A DNA stretch of 21,965 nt from Ardenticatenaceae bacterium (lineage in GTDB: Bacteria > Chloroflexota > Anaerolineae > Promineifilales > Promineifilaceae). Shown piece after piece: positions 1 through 8,500 of this stretch. The stretch is taken from positions 1-21,965 of the forward strand of contig JACKBU010000042.1 in assembly GCA_020634395.1 (NCBI GenBank), in the 5' to 3' direction. The notes below the pieces were generated by a model, which searched no databases, was not told the origin of the DNA, and saw only the letters and a program-made list of their open reading frames with translations. Position numbers and translations under genes: made by a program. How positions within the stretch are numbered: position 1 is the first letter of the stretch; every line of letters starts with the position of its first letter.

Positions 1-231
1 GAAGGTGTGCTGCTGATCATGCAAAATGAGGATGTGCCGGGCGTTATTGGCCAGATCGGCACGATTCTGGCGGCGTACAAAGTAAATATCGGCGAGTGGC
101 GCATGGGCCGCAATGAGCCGGGCGGGCAGGCGCTGTCATTTATCAACCTAGACAGCGTGCCTTCGGCGGCGGCGCTGCATGCGTTGGGGGAAATCACGGC
201 CGTTACCAAGCTCAAACTGGTCACCATCTAA
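1..231 (+). CDS. serA: D-3-phosphoglycerate dehydrogenase, C-terminal ACT domain (5' truncated by window edge)
   Basis: The reading frame is open from base 1 and stops with TAA at 229-231, so only the last 76 codons are present. The residues (NEDVPGVIGQIGTILAAYKV, then INxGEWRMGR-like text and a final KLKLVTI) match the C-terminal ACT regulatory domain of SerA. SerA oxidises 3-phosphoglycerate in the first step of serine synthesis, and in many bacteria the ACT domain binds serine for feedback inhibition. The catalytic NAD-binding part lies upstream of the window. The in-frame GTG at 7 is an internal codon, not a start. The gene converges on the protease gene at 299 across a long hairpin. Another ACT-domain enzyme is possible, but the DxPGVIGxIGTIL pattern near the C-terminus is typical of SerA. 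Confidence 0.85.
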   Translation, partial: EGVLLIMQNEDVPGVIGQIGTILAAYKVNIGEWRMGRNEPGGQALSFINLDSVPSAAALHALGEITAVTKLKLVTI

Positions 232-242
232 CAGGCAAAGAA

Positions 243-292
243 GCGGGCAGCAAGTAGCGGGGCAGAGGAAGCACCCGCTATTTGCTGCCCGC
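243..292. terminator. Long hairpin between convergent genes, probable bidirectional terminator
   Basis: Bases 243-261 and 274-292 form a 19-bp inverted repeat with one G-U pair and a 12-base loop. It fills the 67-base gap between the stop of serA (+) and the stop of the protease gene (-). On the minus strand it is followed by a modestly T-rich stretch; on the plus strand there is no clear T-run. The position between two converging genes supports a shared terminator or transcription barrier. Confidence 0.7.
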
Positions 293-298
293 CTCAGG

Positions 299-2242
299 CT
301 AGGATTGGTTAACGATAAACGAATTGAGGATGTGGTCCAGCGCGTCCAGGTCGGCGTCGCTGACCACCTGCACCATCACCAGCGCTGAATAGCTCTGGTC
401 GGCCGGTTCGGCCACCATAACTACCAGCAGGGTATCCGTGCCGCCGCAGTTCAACCAGACGTCGTACTTGCCCGTGTAGACCGAGTCTTCATAGTCTGTG
501 CGTTCGCCGCCGCTGGTGCAGTCAGAGCTGAATTCAAAGGCATCCAGCAGTTCATCCACCGAGAGGTTAAACTGGTCGGTCGCCCCAAAGAAAACGCCAG
601 GCGTATTCCAACTGTTGAGGAAGTCATCCAGATTCGGTGCGGCCGTTACCGACAGCCCAATCACATCACCGTCGAGATCCCAGGCGCTGCCGTCTACATC
701 ACCCCAGGCGGTGGGGATTTCCAGGGTCATCGCGCCGGAGTCATCGCTGACGGCGACGTAGTCGGGGTAGGTGGCGTCGCTGGTGCCGGTGCTGGCGCTG
801 TCGTTGTTACTGGCTTCGTCTTCCAGGGTTTGGGCGAAGGAGAAGGATTGTTCCAGGACACGGCCGTTAAGCTGCCCTTCCAACACTTCCTGCGTATCAA
901 ACCGCAGCACTTCGACCGCCAGTTTGTCGCCCGCGTCGTGCGTGCGCAGGATGTCACAGTAATCGGCCATCGTGCCATCGGTGGCCAGGACCAGGTTCTC
1001 CAGGCTGGTAATGATGTCGCCGCTTTTCACACCGGCTTCGTCTGCCGAGGAGCCGGATTTGACCGAAGAGACCCAAATGCCAGAGAGACCCTGCCCATCG
1101 TTAACGGCCGTGCCGTTTACCCCTATCGCCAGATAATCCGCTCCCTGGCGCAGCTTCTCCACCACCGGCAGCGCCTGCGCCTGGGCAATGGCAAAGTACT
1201 GGCTCGTGCTGTCTGAACCGGCATAGTTGATGGCTACTACCTCTCCATCACCCGTCAGCAGCGGGCCGCCGGAGTTGCCGGGATTGATGGTGGCATCGTG
1301 TTCAATCACGTCATCCACTGAAGCCCAACTCGTCTCGCCGGAGGTACGCGCCTTGGAAACAATGCCGCGCGTCAACGTGTATTCCGGGTCGCCAAGCGGG
1401 AAACCGGCGGCGTACACATCCAATCCCACGTCTACGGGGCCGCTGTACCAATCCAGGTATGGATAGCCATCGCCTTCGATATCAATAACGGCCAGGTCAG
1501 CACACTCCGATACACCCAGGATACGGGCGTTGTGCGGCTGCGAATCGCCGCCGACCCACACCTTCAGCAGCGCCGCGCCGGTGACGACGTGGTTGTTGGT
1601 AACGGCGATGCCGCTGGGGTCGATGATGAAGCCGGAGCCGCGCCCGGCAGCGTTGTAGAGTGTGCCTACTTCGGGATCGACGAATGTGCCTTCAGCTTCG
1701 ATCTGGATGACGGCCGATTTGGCCTCTTCCAGGTTGCCGATCGCGCCGGAAGCCACGGCCGTTTCCGCCGTTGGCTCTGCGGTGGCTTCCGTGGTCGTCT
1801 GGTCCGCTGTATCACCCTGGGCCAGACCAGCCGATACGCGGAACGGCAGCGTCTGCACCGATTCGTCGTTCAGGAATAATTCCACCTGGTAATCGCCCGC
1901 CGGCCAGGGACCGTTGTTGTCCAAATTAAAGGTCAGCGTATTGCTGCCGCCGGTCAATTCCACGTCGTCCAACGGGGTATTGGGATCGGCGCCGGACACG
2001 GAGACGGCCGTCCACGCCGCTTTCACCCGGGTGTCGTCTGGCGCATTGGCCAGGTCTACTATCAAGTAAAACGTATCATCGGGACTAAATGTGGTTGTTG
2101 TCTGCGTGCCTGCTTCATCCTTCGTCAGGCGTGCACCGGCAATATTGGCCGTGCTAAAACTGACCTCACCACCGCCTCCGCAGGCTACCAGCCCCAAAAG
2201 AAAAACAAATAAAACGACCTTTACAATCCATCTCGTGTTCAT
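299..2242 (-). CDS. Lipoprotein S1C (HtrA/DegP-like) trypsin-fold serine protease with PDZ domain
   Basis: A 647-aa protein. I place the start at 2242 because the upstream strand reads AAAGGAG nine bases or so before this ATG, and the protein then begins with a short basic stretch, a hydrophobic core and a lipobox (L18-V-A-C21). Residues 25-140 form a beta-rich domain of unknown function, followed by a Thr/Glu/Ala-rich linker (about 143-166). The trypsin-like domain spans about 170-370, with the catalytic triad visible as His218 (NNHVV), Asp249 (CADLAVIDI) and Ser324 (NPGNSGGPL). A PDZ domain follows (about 375-475), then a second uncharacterised beta-rich domain (about 505-647). It is expected to be anchored outside the membrane and to cleave damaged or exported proteins. 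The protease assignment is firm; substrate and flanking-domain roles are unknown. Confidence 0.9.
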   Translation of the reverse strand: MNTRWIVKVVLFVFLLGLVACGGGGEVSFSTANIAGARLTKDEAGTQTTTTFSPDDTFYLIVDLANAPDDTRVKAAWTAVSVSGADPNTPLDDVELTGGSNTLTFNLDNNGPWPAGDYQVELFLNDESVQTLPFRVSAGLAQGDTADQTTTEATAEPTAETAVASGAIGNLEEAKSAVIQIEAEGTFVDPEVGTLYNAAGRGSGFIIDPSGIAVTNNHVVTGAALLKVWVGGDSQPHNARILGVSECADLAVIDIEGDGYPYLDWYSGPVDVGLDVYAAGFPLGDPEYTLTRGIVSKARTSGETSWASVDDVIEHDATINPGNSGGPLLTGDGEVVAINYAGSDSTSQYFAIAQAQALPVVEKLRQGADYLAIGVNGTAVNDGQGLSGIWVSSVKSGSSADEAGVKSGDIITSLENLVLATDGTMADYCDILRTHDAGDKLAVEVLRFDTQEVLEGQLNGRVLEQSFSFAQTLEDEASNNDSASTGTSDATYPDYVAVSDDSGAMTLEIPTAWGDVDGSAWDLDGDVIGLSVTAAPNLDDFLNSWNTPGVFFGATDQFNLSVDELLDAFEFSSDCTSGGERTDYEDSVYTGKYDVWLNCGGTDTLLVVMVAEPADQSYSALVMVQVVSDADLDALDHILNSFIVNQS

Positions 2243-2664
2243 TGTAACATCTCCTTTAATATTAGTTTTGGCAAAACGGGAGGCAGCGATCACATGAACC
2301 ACCATTTCGGAAGGCCCAAAATCTTACACAGGATCCGTTCATTATCAAAATTCCGCTACTTTAAAATCGCAAAATTCATGACATTCATGGCAAAGCCTGG
2401 ATCTACACAATCTCCAGTCTCTAACCTACAGTTTCCATTAGTCCAAATCTGTTTCGGAACGAACCCAAAGCGGTTCAAATGTGAATCACCATAGCCTAGA
2501 CTATACATGTTTTGCCGGTAATTGTACAAACCAAAGCTGTCTCTTTTGCTGTCGGCGTGAGCGGGTCTAAGGCGAAGCGCAGGACGGCCGTTCCGCGTAA
2601 GATTTCTTGTTCTTGATGCTGTAAAACGTTTGCCAACGATACCCACTTCACGCACAATTGGCGC
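2243..2664. other. Intergenic region between divergent protease and HAD genes
   Basis: These 422 bases separate two divergently transcribed genes and should hold both promoters, but I cannot point to a convincing -35/-10 pair on either strand. The stretch is AT-richer than the genes around it. It contains a short near-repeat (TTCATG twice around 2375-2390) and one ACGGCCGT palindrome at 2584-2591. Short open frames here show no ribosome site or recognisable protein. Nothing else is supported. Confidence 0.6.
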
Positions 2665-3372
2665 ATGATAAAAACAATTCACACCATTGCCTTCGACGGG
2701 GACGACACCTTGTGGCACAACGAGTCGTTGTATGCTCTGACACAGGAGAAGTTTGCCCAGCTGCTGGCGCCCTACCACGACGCCGCCTGGGTAGACCGCA
2801 AACTGTATGAAACTGAAATGCGCAATATGCGCCTGTATGGTTATGGGCTAAAGGCCTTTACGCTTTCGATGATCGAAACGGCCATAGAGCTGACCGAAGG
2901 ACGCATTCAGGGATATGAAATCCAGCAAATCATTGACGCCACAAAAGCGATACGCCAGGCCAAGGTCGCTCTGCTGGATGGGGTGGCAACGGCCGTGGCC
3001 CAACTGGCGGAAACCCACCGGCTGATGCTCATCACCAAAGGGGATTTACTGGACCAGGAGGCAAAAATCGCCGGCTCCGGCCTGGCTGATTTTTTTGCCG
3101 ACGTGGAGATTGTCAGCGACAAAACGGCCGTTACCTACCAGACCATTCTGGACAAGTACCAGATTCCGGCAGAACAGTTTTTGATGGTGGGCAATTCGCT
3201 TAAATCGGACGTACTGCCTGTGGTGGAGCTAGGCGGCATCGGGGTGCACATCCCTTACCACATCACCTGGGAACATGAAACGGTGGGCGAGCAGCAGCAG
3301 GAAACGGCCGTTTATCACGCCCTCACCCACATCAGCCAGCTTCCTGAGCTGGTGGCCCGTCTAGCCGGCTAA
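2665..3372 (+). CDS. HAD-superfamily hydrolase (probable phosphatase, YjjG/YigB-like)
   Basis: A 235-aa protein with the four haloacid dehalogenase motifs in order. Motif I is Asp11-x-Asp13-x-Thr15 (FDGDDTLW), giving the nucleophile and the general acid. Motif II is Thr124 (LITKGD). A motif III lysine is likely at Lys153. Motif IV is GNSLKSD with Asp182. The helical segment between motif I and II (about 18-100) fits a C1 cap. Such enzymes hydrolyse phosphate esters such as nucleotides or sugar phosphates in the cytoplasm with Mg2+; the substrate cannot be read from sequence. No strong Shine-Dalgarno precedes the ATG at 2665, but the nucleophile motif 10 residues in supports this start. It stands alone, with the next gene 200 bases downstream. 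Confidence 0.85.
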   Translation: MIKTIHTIAFDGDDTLWHNESLYALTQEKFAQLLAPYHDAAWVDRKLYETEMRNMRLYGYGLKAFTLSMIETAIELTEGRIQGYEIQQIIDATKAIRQAKVALLDGVATAVAQLAETHRLMLITKGDLLDQEAKIAGSGLADFFADVEIVSDKTAVTYQTILDKYQIPAEQFLMVGNSLKSDVLPVVELGGIGVHIPYHITWEHETVGEQQQETAVYHALTHISQLPELVARLAG

Positions 3373-3422
3373 AACCGCGCGCCTCAGAGCAGCAGCCTGG
3401 CCCATTTTCCTGTGAAGGGGAC

Positions 3423-3451
3423 TTGACGCCCATTCACTCATCGGCTATCGT
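3423..3451 (+). promoter_or_regulatory. Possible sigma-70-type promoter for the bacterioferritin-like gene
   Basis: TTGACG at 3423-3428 and TATCGT at 3446-3451 are separated by 17 bases. This would give a leader of about 115 bases before the ATG at 3573. The -10 box is imperfect, so this is tentative. Confidence 0.35.
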
Positions 3452-3572
3452 TAAATTGTGGGAGCGCCGCCGATAACATTTACAACTTAACAATTTTGGG
3501 GGAGGCCCAAGGCCCTGACTGCCCGCAGCAACGGCCGTGCTCAGTCTTGCCCAACACAAAAAGGAGACCTTC

Positions 3573-3998
3573 ATGGACAAACAAACATTAATCGACCATC
3601 TAAACGACGATCTGGCCAGCGAATTCAGCGCCATCATCCAGTACATCACCTACGCCGCCAAAGCTACCGGTCCATTCCGGCCACAGCTAGCCCAGTTCTT
3701 CCTCACCGAAGTGGCTGATGAACAACTGCATGCGCAGTTCCTGGCTAACAAAATTGTGGCTCTCGGCGGCGAGCCGGTCACGACGGCGAAACCGGTAGCT
3801 GCGGCGTCTACCAATCGGGCCATGTTGGAAGCCGTCCTGGCGGCTGAAAAGGAAGCCGGACGCGGCTACACCCAACGCGCCAAAGAAGCCGAAGAATACG
3901 GCGACAAAGGGCTGGTGGTGGCTTTGGAAGACATGATACGTGACGAAATGGGTCACTCTGAAGAAACGGAGCGGATGCTGCGCGACTGGCCTTTGTAA
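3573..3998 (+). CDS. Bacterioferritin-like diiron protein
   Basis: A 141-aa four-helix-bundle protein. The ATG at 3573 is chosen over the one at 3537 because AAGGAG lies 7 bases upstream and the shortened protein aligns with family starts. The ferroxidase ligands can be placed with bacterioferritin spacing: Glu17, Glu50 with His53 (EQLH), Glu93, and Glu125 with His128 (EMGH). Proteins of this type bind and oxidise Fe(II) and store iron or protect against oxidative damage in the cytoplasm. At 141 residues it is slightly shorter than classical bacterioferritin (about 158) and lacks an obvious haem-binding Met at the usual site, so an iron-storage versus Dps-like role is open. It is a single-gene unit ending in a strong terminator. 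Confidence 0.88.
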   Translation: MDKQTLIDHLNDDLASEFSAIIQYITYAAKATGPFRPQLAQFFLTEVADEQLHAQFLANKIVALGGEPVTTAKPVAAASTNRAMLEAVLAAEKEAGRGYTQRAKEAEEYGDKGLVVALEDMIRDEMGHSEETERMLRDWPL

Positions 3999-4029
3999 GG
4001 GCACAGCCCACCGGCCAAACAGTAAATTG

Positions 4030-4057
4030 AAAAGGGGCGCTTAGTCGCCTCTTTTTC
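4030..4057 (+). terminator. Rho-independent terminator after the bacterioferritin-like gene
   Basis: The arms 4030-4039 and 4046-4055 pair over 10 bp with one G-U pair and a 6-base loop. The right arm runs directly into a T-run (CTTTTTC). It starts 32 bases after the TAA at 3996-3998. This is a textbook intrinsic terminator. Confidence 0.85.
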
Positions 4058-4107
4058 ATTGCTGGGAGGACGGCCGTTTCTGCTCAGCAACCCCTATGCC
4101 GGCAAGC

Positions 4108-4136
4108 TTGACAAAAGTGGGCGTTTATTCTATCCT
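4108..4136 (+). promoter_or_regulatory. Sigma-70-type promoter for the recombinase-like gene
   Basis: A consensus TTGACA at 4108-4113 is followed, after a 17-base spacer, by TATCCT at 4131-4136. Transcription would start near 4143, giving a short leader with an AAAAGGAG ribosome site at 4156-4163 and the ATG at 4170. It directly follows the upstream terminator, so the gene is an independent unit. Confidence 0.8.
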
Positions 4137-4169
4137 GGTAACACTATGCGAAAGCAAAAGGAGTCTTAG

Positions 4170-5147
4170 ATGGCCGACAATCAACAACCGCAATTGTTCT
4201 CAAAGAGCGACCTGCCCACCGACCAAACCCCCTCACAGCCAGGTTTAACGGCTGATGCTTCGATTCAAGCTGCCTTGGGACTCTTTGAAAATCATATGCG
4301 CGACGAAGGATTCGCGCTGAATACACGCAAAGCGTTTGCCAGCGACATTCGGCTGCTGGGGAAATATCTGGGCATTGGCCAGCCCATTGGCGAAATCGGC
4401 ACGAAGAACCTGAACGATTTTCTGGAGTGGCTGCAAAACGGCCGTGGCGTGCCCTGCTCTGCCAAGTCCTACGCCCGCCGGGTGACCACGCTCAAGGTCT
4501 TTTTCTCCTGGCTCCACGAGGCCGGCGTGCTGCCCAACGACCCGGCGGCAGCCGTCATTCAACGCAGCGTCAAGAGCCCGCTGCCCACCCTGCCCACCGA
4601 AGCCGACCTGGAAAAGGCAACGGCCGTTACCCGCCACATCATGCAAGGCAGCGAGGAACACAAACCCGATGCCCGGCCGCATCTGCTGCTGACCCTTCTG
4701 CTGCAAACAGGCATCAAAAAAGGGGAAGCCATGTCCATCGTGCCCAATCACATCGACCGCAGTGACCCCGATAAGCCTGTCTTGTTTATTCGCTATGCGA
4801 ATCCACGCCTGCGCTACAAAGAACGTAAAGTGTACCTGGAACCCGAATGGCTGGACGTGCTCGACGAATATATGGCTCAGTACCAGCCGCCCGACACCAT
4901 CTTCACCTGCACGCCGCGCAACCTGGAATATATCCTGCGCGATGTGGGTGATGAGGCCGGGCTGGAACGCGGCCTGCTTTCGTTTGAAAATTTACGCTGG
5001 TGTTCGGCTTTGCGCGACTGGCGCAACAACGAAGAACCGGACGACATCCGGCAGAAACTTGGCCTCTCCAAAATCACCTGGCGCGATACCAAAAGCAAGC
5101 TGGAAAAGCTGATTCAGGAAGAGCAAACGGGCGTCCGGGCGAGTTAA
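4170..5147 (+). CDS. Tyrosine-recombinase-fold protein lacking the catalytic residues
   Basis: A 325-aa protein with the two-part layout of XerC/D-type recombinases: an N-terminal SAM-like core-binding domain (about 30-130, with RKAFASDIRLLGKYL and a later FFSWLHEAG) and a C-terminal catalytic-fold domain (about 140-315). The active site is degenerate. The first Arg (TGxR) is Lys183 (TGIKKGE). The HxLRH box reads ENLRW, keeping only Arg276. The LGH box is LGLS (298-300). The position of the nucleophilic Tyr, ten residues after that Gly, is Lys308, and no Tyr lies nearby. The beta-hairpin Lys (218 or 220) remains. I infer a DNA-binding protein without strand-transfer activity. Start is supported by AAAAGGAG and a strong promoter. 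No att-like repeats or phage genes adjoin it, so it does not mark a mobile element. Confidence 0.75.
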   Translation: MADNQQPQLFSKSDLPTDQTPSQPGLTADASIQAALGLFENHMRDEGFALNTRKAFASDIRLLGKYLGIGQPIGEIGTKNLNDFLEWLQNGRGVPCSAKSYARRVTTLKVFFSWLHEAGVLPNDPAAAVIQRSVKSPLPTLPTEADLEKATAVTRHIMQGSEEHKPDARPHLLLTLLLQTGIKKGEAMSIVPNHIDRSDPDKPVLFIRYANPRLRYKERKVYLEPEWLDVLDEYMAQYQPPDTIFTCTPRNLEYILRDVGDEAGLERGLLSFENLRWCSALRDWRNNEEPDDIRQKLGLSKITWRDTKSKLEKLIQEEQTGVRAS

Positions 5148-5152
5148 AGTCT

Positions 5153-5524
5153 CTACTGCTCGCCGGGTTGCGTGGCGTCAAACTGCTTCACCACCTGGTG
5201 CACGTCCATACGATCGGTTTCTGGGGTCTGGTAGTAAACCGTTGCGGTGACCTCATAGTGGGACGTCGGCTCTTTATCACGCAGGTGCATGGTAAGCGAG
5301 AAGTTCGTTTCAATGGTTTCGATGACGTTGAGCCAGCCGGCCGGTTCTCCCCGCTCATTCACGACACGCACTTCAATGCTGGGCTTTTCCAGAAATGGGG
5401 TCAGGTTAAAACCCACCGCCACGCGACGGCCGTCTGGATACATGTATAAACCCAAATCATTCAGCCGCACGTCCTCGCGCGATTTCGGCGTCTCCCCCGG
5501 ATCATCATAAAAGTGAATCTGCAT
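5153..5524 (-). CDS. Conserved-looking protein of unknown function
   Basis: A 123-aa soluble protein that I do not recognise. It has no signal peptide or membrane segment, is rich in alternating hydrophobic/polar residues suggesting beta strands (for example IEVRVVNERG and YEVTATVYYQ), and carries many acidic residues. AAGGAAC lies about 7 bases upstream of the ATG, supporting the start. It lies 59 bases downstream of mfd on the same strand and may be co-transcribed with it; its stop nearly abuts the convergent recombinase-like gene. The in-frame palindrome at 5426 encodes part of PDGRRVAV. No function is proposed. Confidence 0.7.
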   Translation of the reverse strand: MQIHFYDDPGETPKSREDVRLNDLGLYMYPDGRRVAVGFNLTPFLEKPSIEVRVVNERGEPAGWLNVIETIETNFSLTMHLRDKEPTSHYEVTATVYYQTPETDRMDVHQVVKQFDATQPGEQ

Positions 5525-5583
5525 GTCTTGTTCCTTCGGAAGTGGATTGGCATGGTTTCATGGGCAAAGCGGCCACAAACCAT

Positions 5584-8500
5584 CTACCCCACCACCTCTT
5601 CTCTCCCCCACGTTTCCAGCTTCTCTAACACCTGCACCAACGCCACCTGCCACTCGTGGGTACTGAGTTCGCGCGGCATCCACACGGCCGATTTGCTGAC
5701 CCGCACCTGATTACCCAGATAGCGCTGCATCCGGTAGCGGTCCAGGTTGTCTTGCTCGTTAATGCGGACCTTGATCTGGCCGGCCTCGGTGGTAACGGCC
5801 GTTACCCGCGCCCGCTCCGCCAGGGCCTTAATTCGCAGTTGATACAACAAATTATGCACCGGGTCCGGAATTTGGCCAAAACGATCGGCCAGTTCGGCCG
5901 CCATCTCGTCAATCTCCGCCAGCGTGCCTAACAGAGCCATGCGCCGGTACAAACGCAGGCGCAACGCCGCATCCGGCACGTAATCGGTGGGCACGTAAGC
6001 GGCCAGCGGCAAGTCAATTAACACCGCTTCCGGAATTTCCGCCGGCACGGCTTCACCAGCCTCGATAGCCTTACGCTTTTTCACGGCGTTCGACAACAGG
6101 CGCGTATACAAATCAAAACCCACGGCCGAAATATGCCCACTCTGTGACGCGCCCAACAAGTCCCCTGCGCCGCGAATCTCCATATCGCGCATGGCGATGG
6201 AATAACCCGCCCCCAATTCCGTATTTTCGGCCAGGGTCTCCAGGCGTGCCTGCGCATCCGGCGTCAGCCGCCGCCAGGGAGCGTGGAAGAAATAAGCATA
6301 GGCGCGCCGCACACCGCGTCCTACCCGGCCGCGCAGTTGGTACAACTGCGACAGGCCAAACTGCTCGGCGTGATCGACAATCAAGGTATTGGCGTTGGGG
6401 AAATCCAGCCCACTTTCGATAATCGTTGTAGACAGCAAGATATCGATGTTGCCCTCGGCAAAATCGAACATGATCTGCTCCAATTGGCGCTCGCTCATCT
6501 GCCCATGACCCACCGCCAGGCGGGCTTCGGGAACCAGTTCGGCCAGCCGCTGGCGCATAATGTCGATGGTTTGCACACGGTTGTGGACAAAAAACACCTG
6601 CCCGCCCCGATCCAGTTCACGCAGTATCGCCCCCTTGAGGCGCGTTTCGTCCACTTCCCCAACGTAAGTTTGCACCGGCAGCCGTTCGGCCGGCGCGGTA
6701 TCGATGACGCTGATGTCGCGCACACCAGTCAGGCTCATATACATGGTCCGCGGAATGGGCGTGGCCGTCATGGTCAGCACGTCTACCTCGGTGCGCCACT
6801 GCTTGAGCTTTTCCTTGTGGGCCACGCCAAATCGCTGCTCCTCGTCAATGATGACCAGACCTAAATCCTTAAACGACACGTCATCGGACAGCAGCCGATG
6901 GGTGCCTATGATGATGTCTACTGAGCCTTTGCGCAGATTTTTAACAATGCGATCCTGCTGCGCGCTGGTGCGGAACCGGGACAGCATCTCCACTTTCACA
7001 GGGAAAGGCGCCAGGCGATCCTTAAATGTGTTGAAGTGCTGCTGTGCCAGAATAGTCGTGGGCACGAGGATGGCCACCTGCTTGTTGTCCAGCACGGCCT
7101 TAAAAGCGGCGCGCAAGGCCACCTCCGTTTTGCCGTAGCCTACGTCGCCACAAACCAGCCGGTCCATGGGTTTGGGTTTTTGCATGTCGGCTTTAACTTC
7201 GGCAATAGCGCGGAGTTGGTCTTCCGTTTCCCGGTAAGGGAAGCTAGCTTCCAGTTCGGCCTGCCACTCGTCGTCGGTGGAAAAGGCGTGACCGTCGATT
7301 GATTCGCGGGCAGCGTAGAGTTCCAGCAGTTCGCCGGCCAGCTCGTCGGCGGCTTCCTGGGCTTTGGCTTTGGTGGCTGTCCAGGTCTTTTCGCCCAGGC
7401 GGTGGATAGCCGGCGGCCGTTCGTCGGAGCCAATCCATTTGCCCAGGCGGTCGGCGTGGTGGACGGGAACGTACAGGACATCGCTGTTGGCATACTGCAC
7501 CAGCAAATATTCGCGTTCCATGCCGCCTACAGCCCGGGTGACAAGGCCTTTAAATTTGCCAATCCCGTATTCCAGATGGACCACGTAGTCCCCGGCGGTG
7601 ATGTCGGAGAAGTAGGTTTCCGGCGCTGTGGGGCGCGTGTGCTGCCAGCGGCGCGGCGCGGGGCGGCTCCAGCCAAAAATCTCAGCGTCGGTCAGCAGGT
7701 CCAGCAAGATTTTGTTGTCGTCGCGGCGCACCAGGTTAAAGCCTTCGCCGACGGCTCCGTGCACAAAGGTGAGGGTGCCCGGCTCGGGCAAGGCAGGCAG
7801 GTTTTCGACGGGATGGGCCTGGGAAGCGGCATTGGGCAGCAGCAGAGAGGTCGTGTCGCTTTTGCTTTCTTCGCGCCACAGTTCGGCCAGCCGCCCGGCC
7901 TGCAAACTGACCACCACGACGCGATCATTTTCGACGCGCGTTTGTTTGAGTTGGGTCATCAACGGCCGCATCTGGCCGCCGTAGCGTGGTCCTGGTTCAA
8001 AGGCGTCGGCCAGGCCGCCAAACGGCCGTTCCGCCGCTTCTGTTCCTTCACCTAATATCAACGGCTGCCACCAGTTCAGGTCCGACTCGACCACGGACCA
8101 ATCAAACAACGGCGAGGGATAATCCGGCGGCAAGAGCGGCTGCTCGGCGGCGATCTGGCTGGCGTGCTGCTGCAGATCGTGGACGGCCGTAACCAGCTCC
8201 CGCCAGTCATCGACCACCACGAGAGCATTCTCCGGCAGGTAATCGAGCAGGGTGGCCGGTTGGGCGTAGATGAGCGGCAGGTAAAATTCGAGGTGGGGGA
8301 AGATACGGCCGTTCCGCAAATCCACAATGTCATCGCGCCAGGAGGGCAGGCTGCCTTCGGCCGGCAGGGCTTCGTCTGGCAGCGAGAGGCCATAGCCCTG
8401 GGCCACGCCCGGCAGCGCCTCGCGCGCAGGCGGCACAACCACGCCCATCTCCTGCGCCGCCTTGTCCATTTCCAGCGAACGCTGCGTGGACAGGTCAAAG

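Noticed and set aside
2294..2494. A 66-codon plus-strand frame in the spacer after the protease gene start
   Set aside because: It has no Shine-Dalgarno, odd composition and no similarity to anything I recognise.
2356..2778. A 140-codon minus-strand frame reaching into the HAD gene from the spacer
   Set aside because: It overlaps the start and motif I of the HAD hydrolase, has no ribosome site and no recognisable protein features.
4170..5147. Recombinase-like gene as the mark of an integrated element
   Set aside because: The active site is lost, no phage or transposon genes adjoin it, and I found no tRNA or flanking direct repeats acting as att sites.
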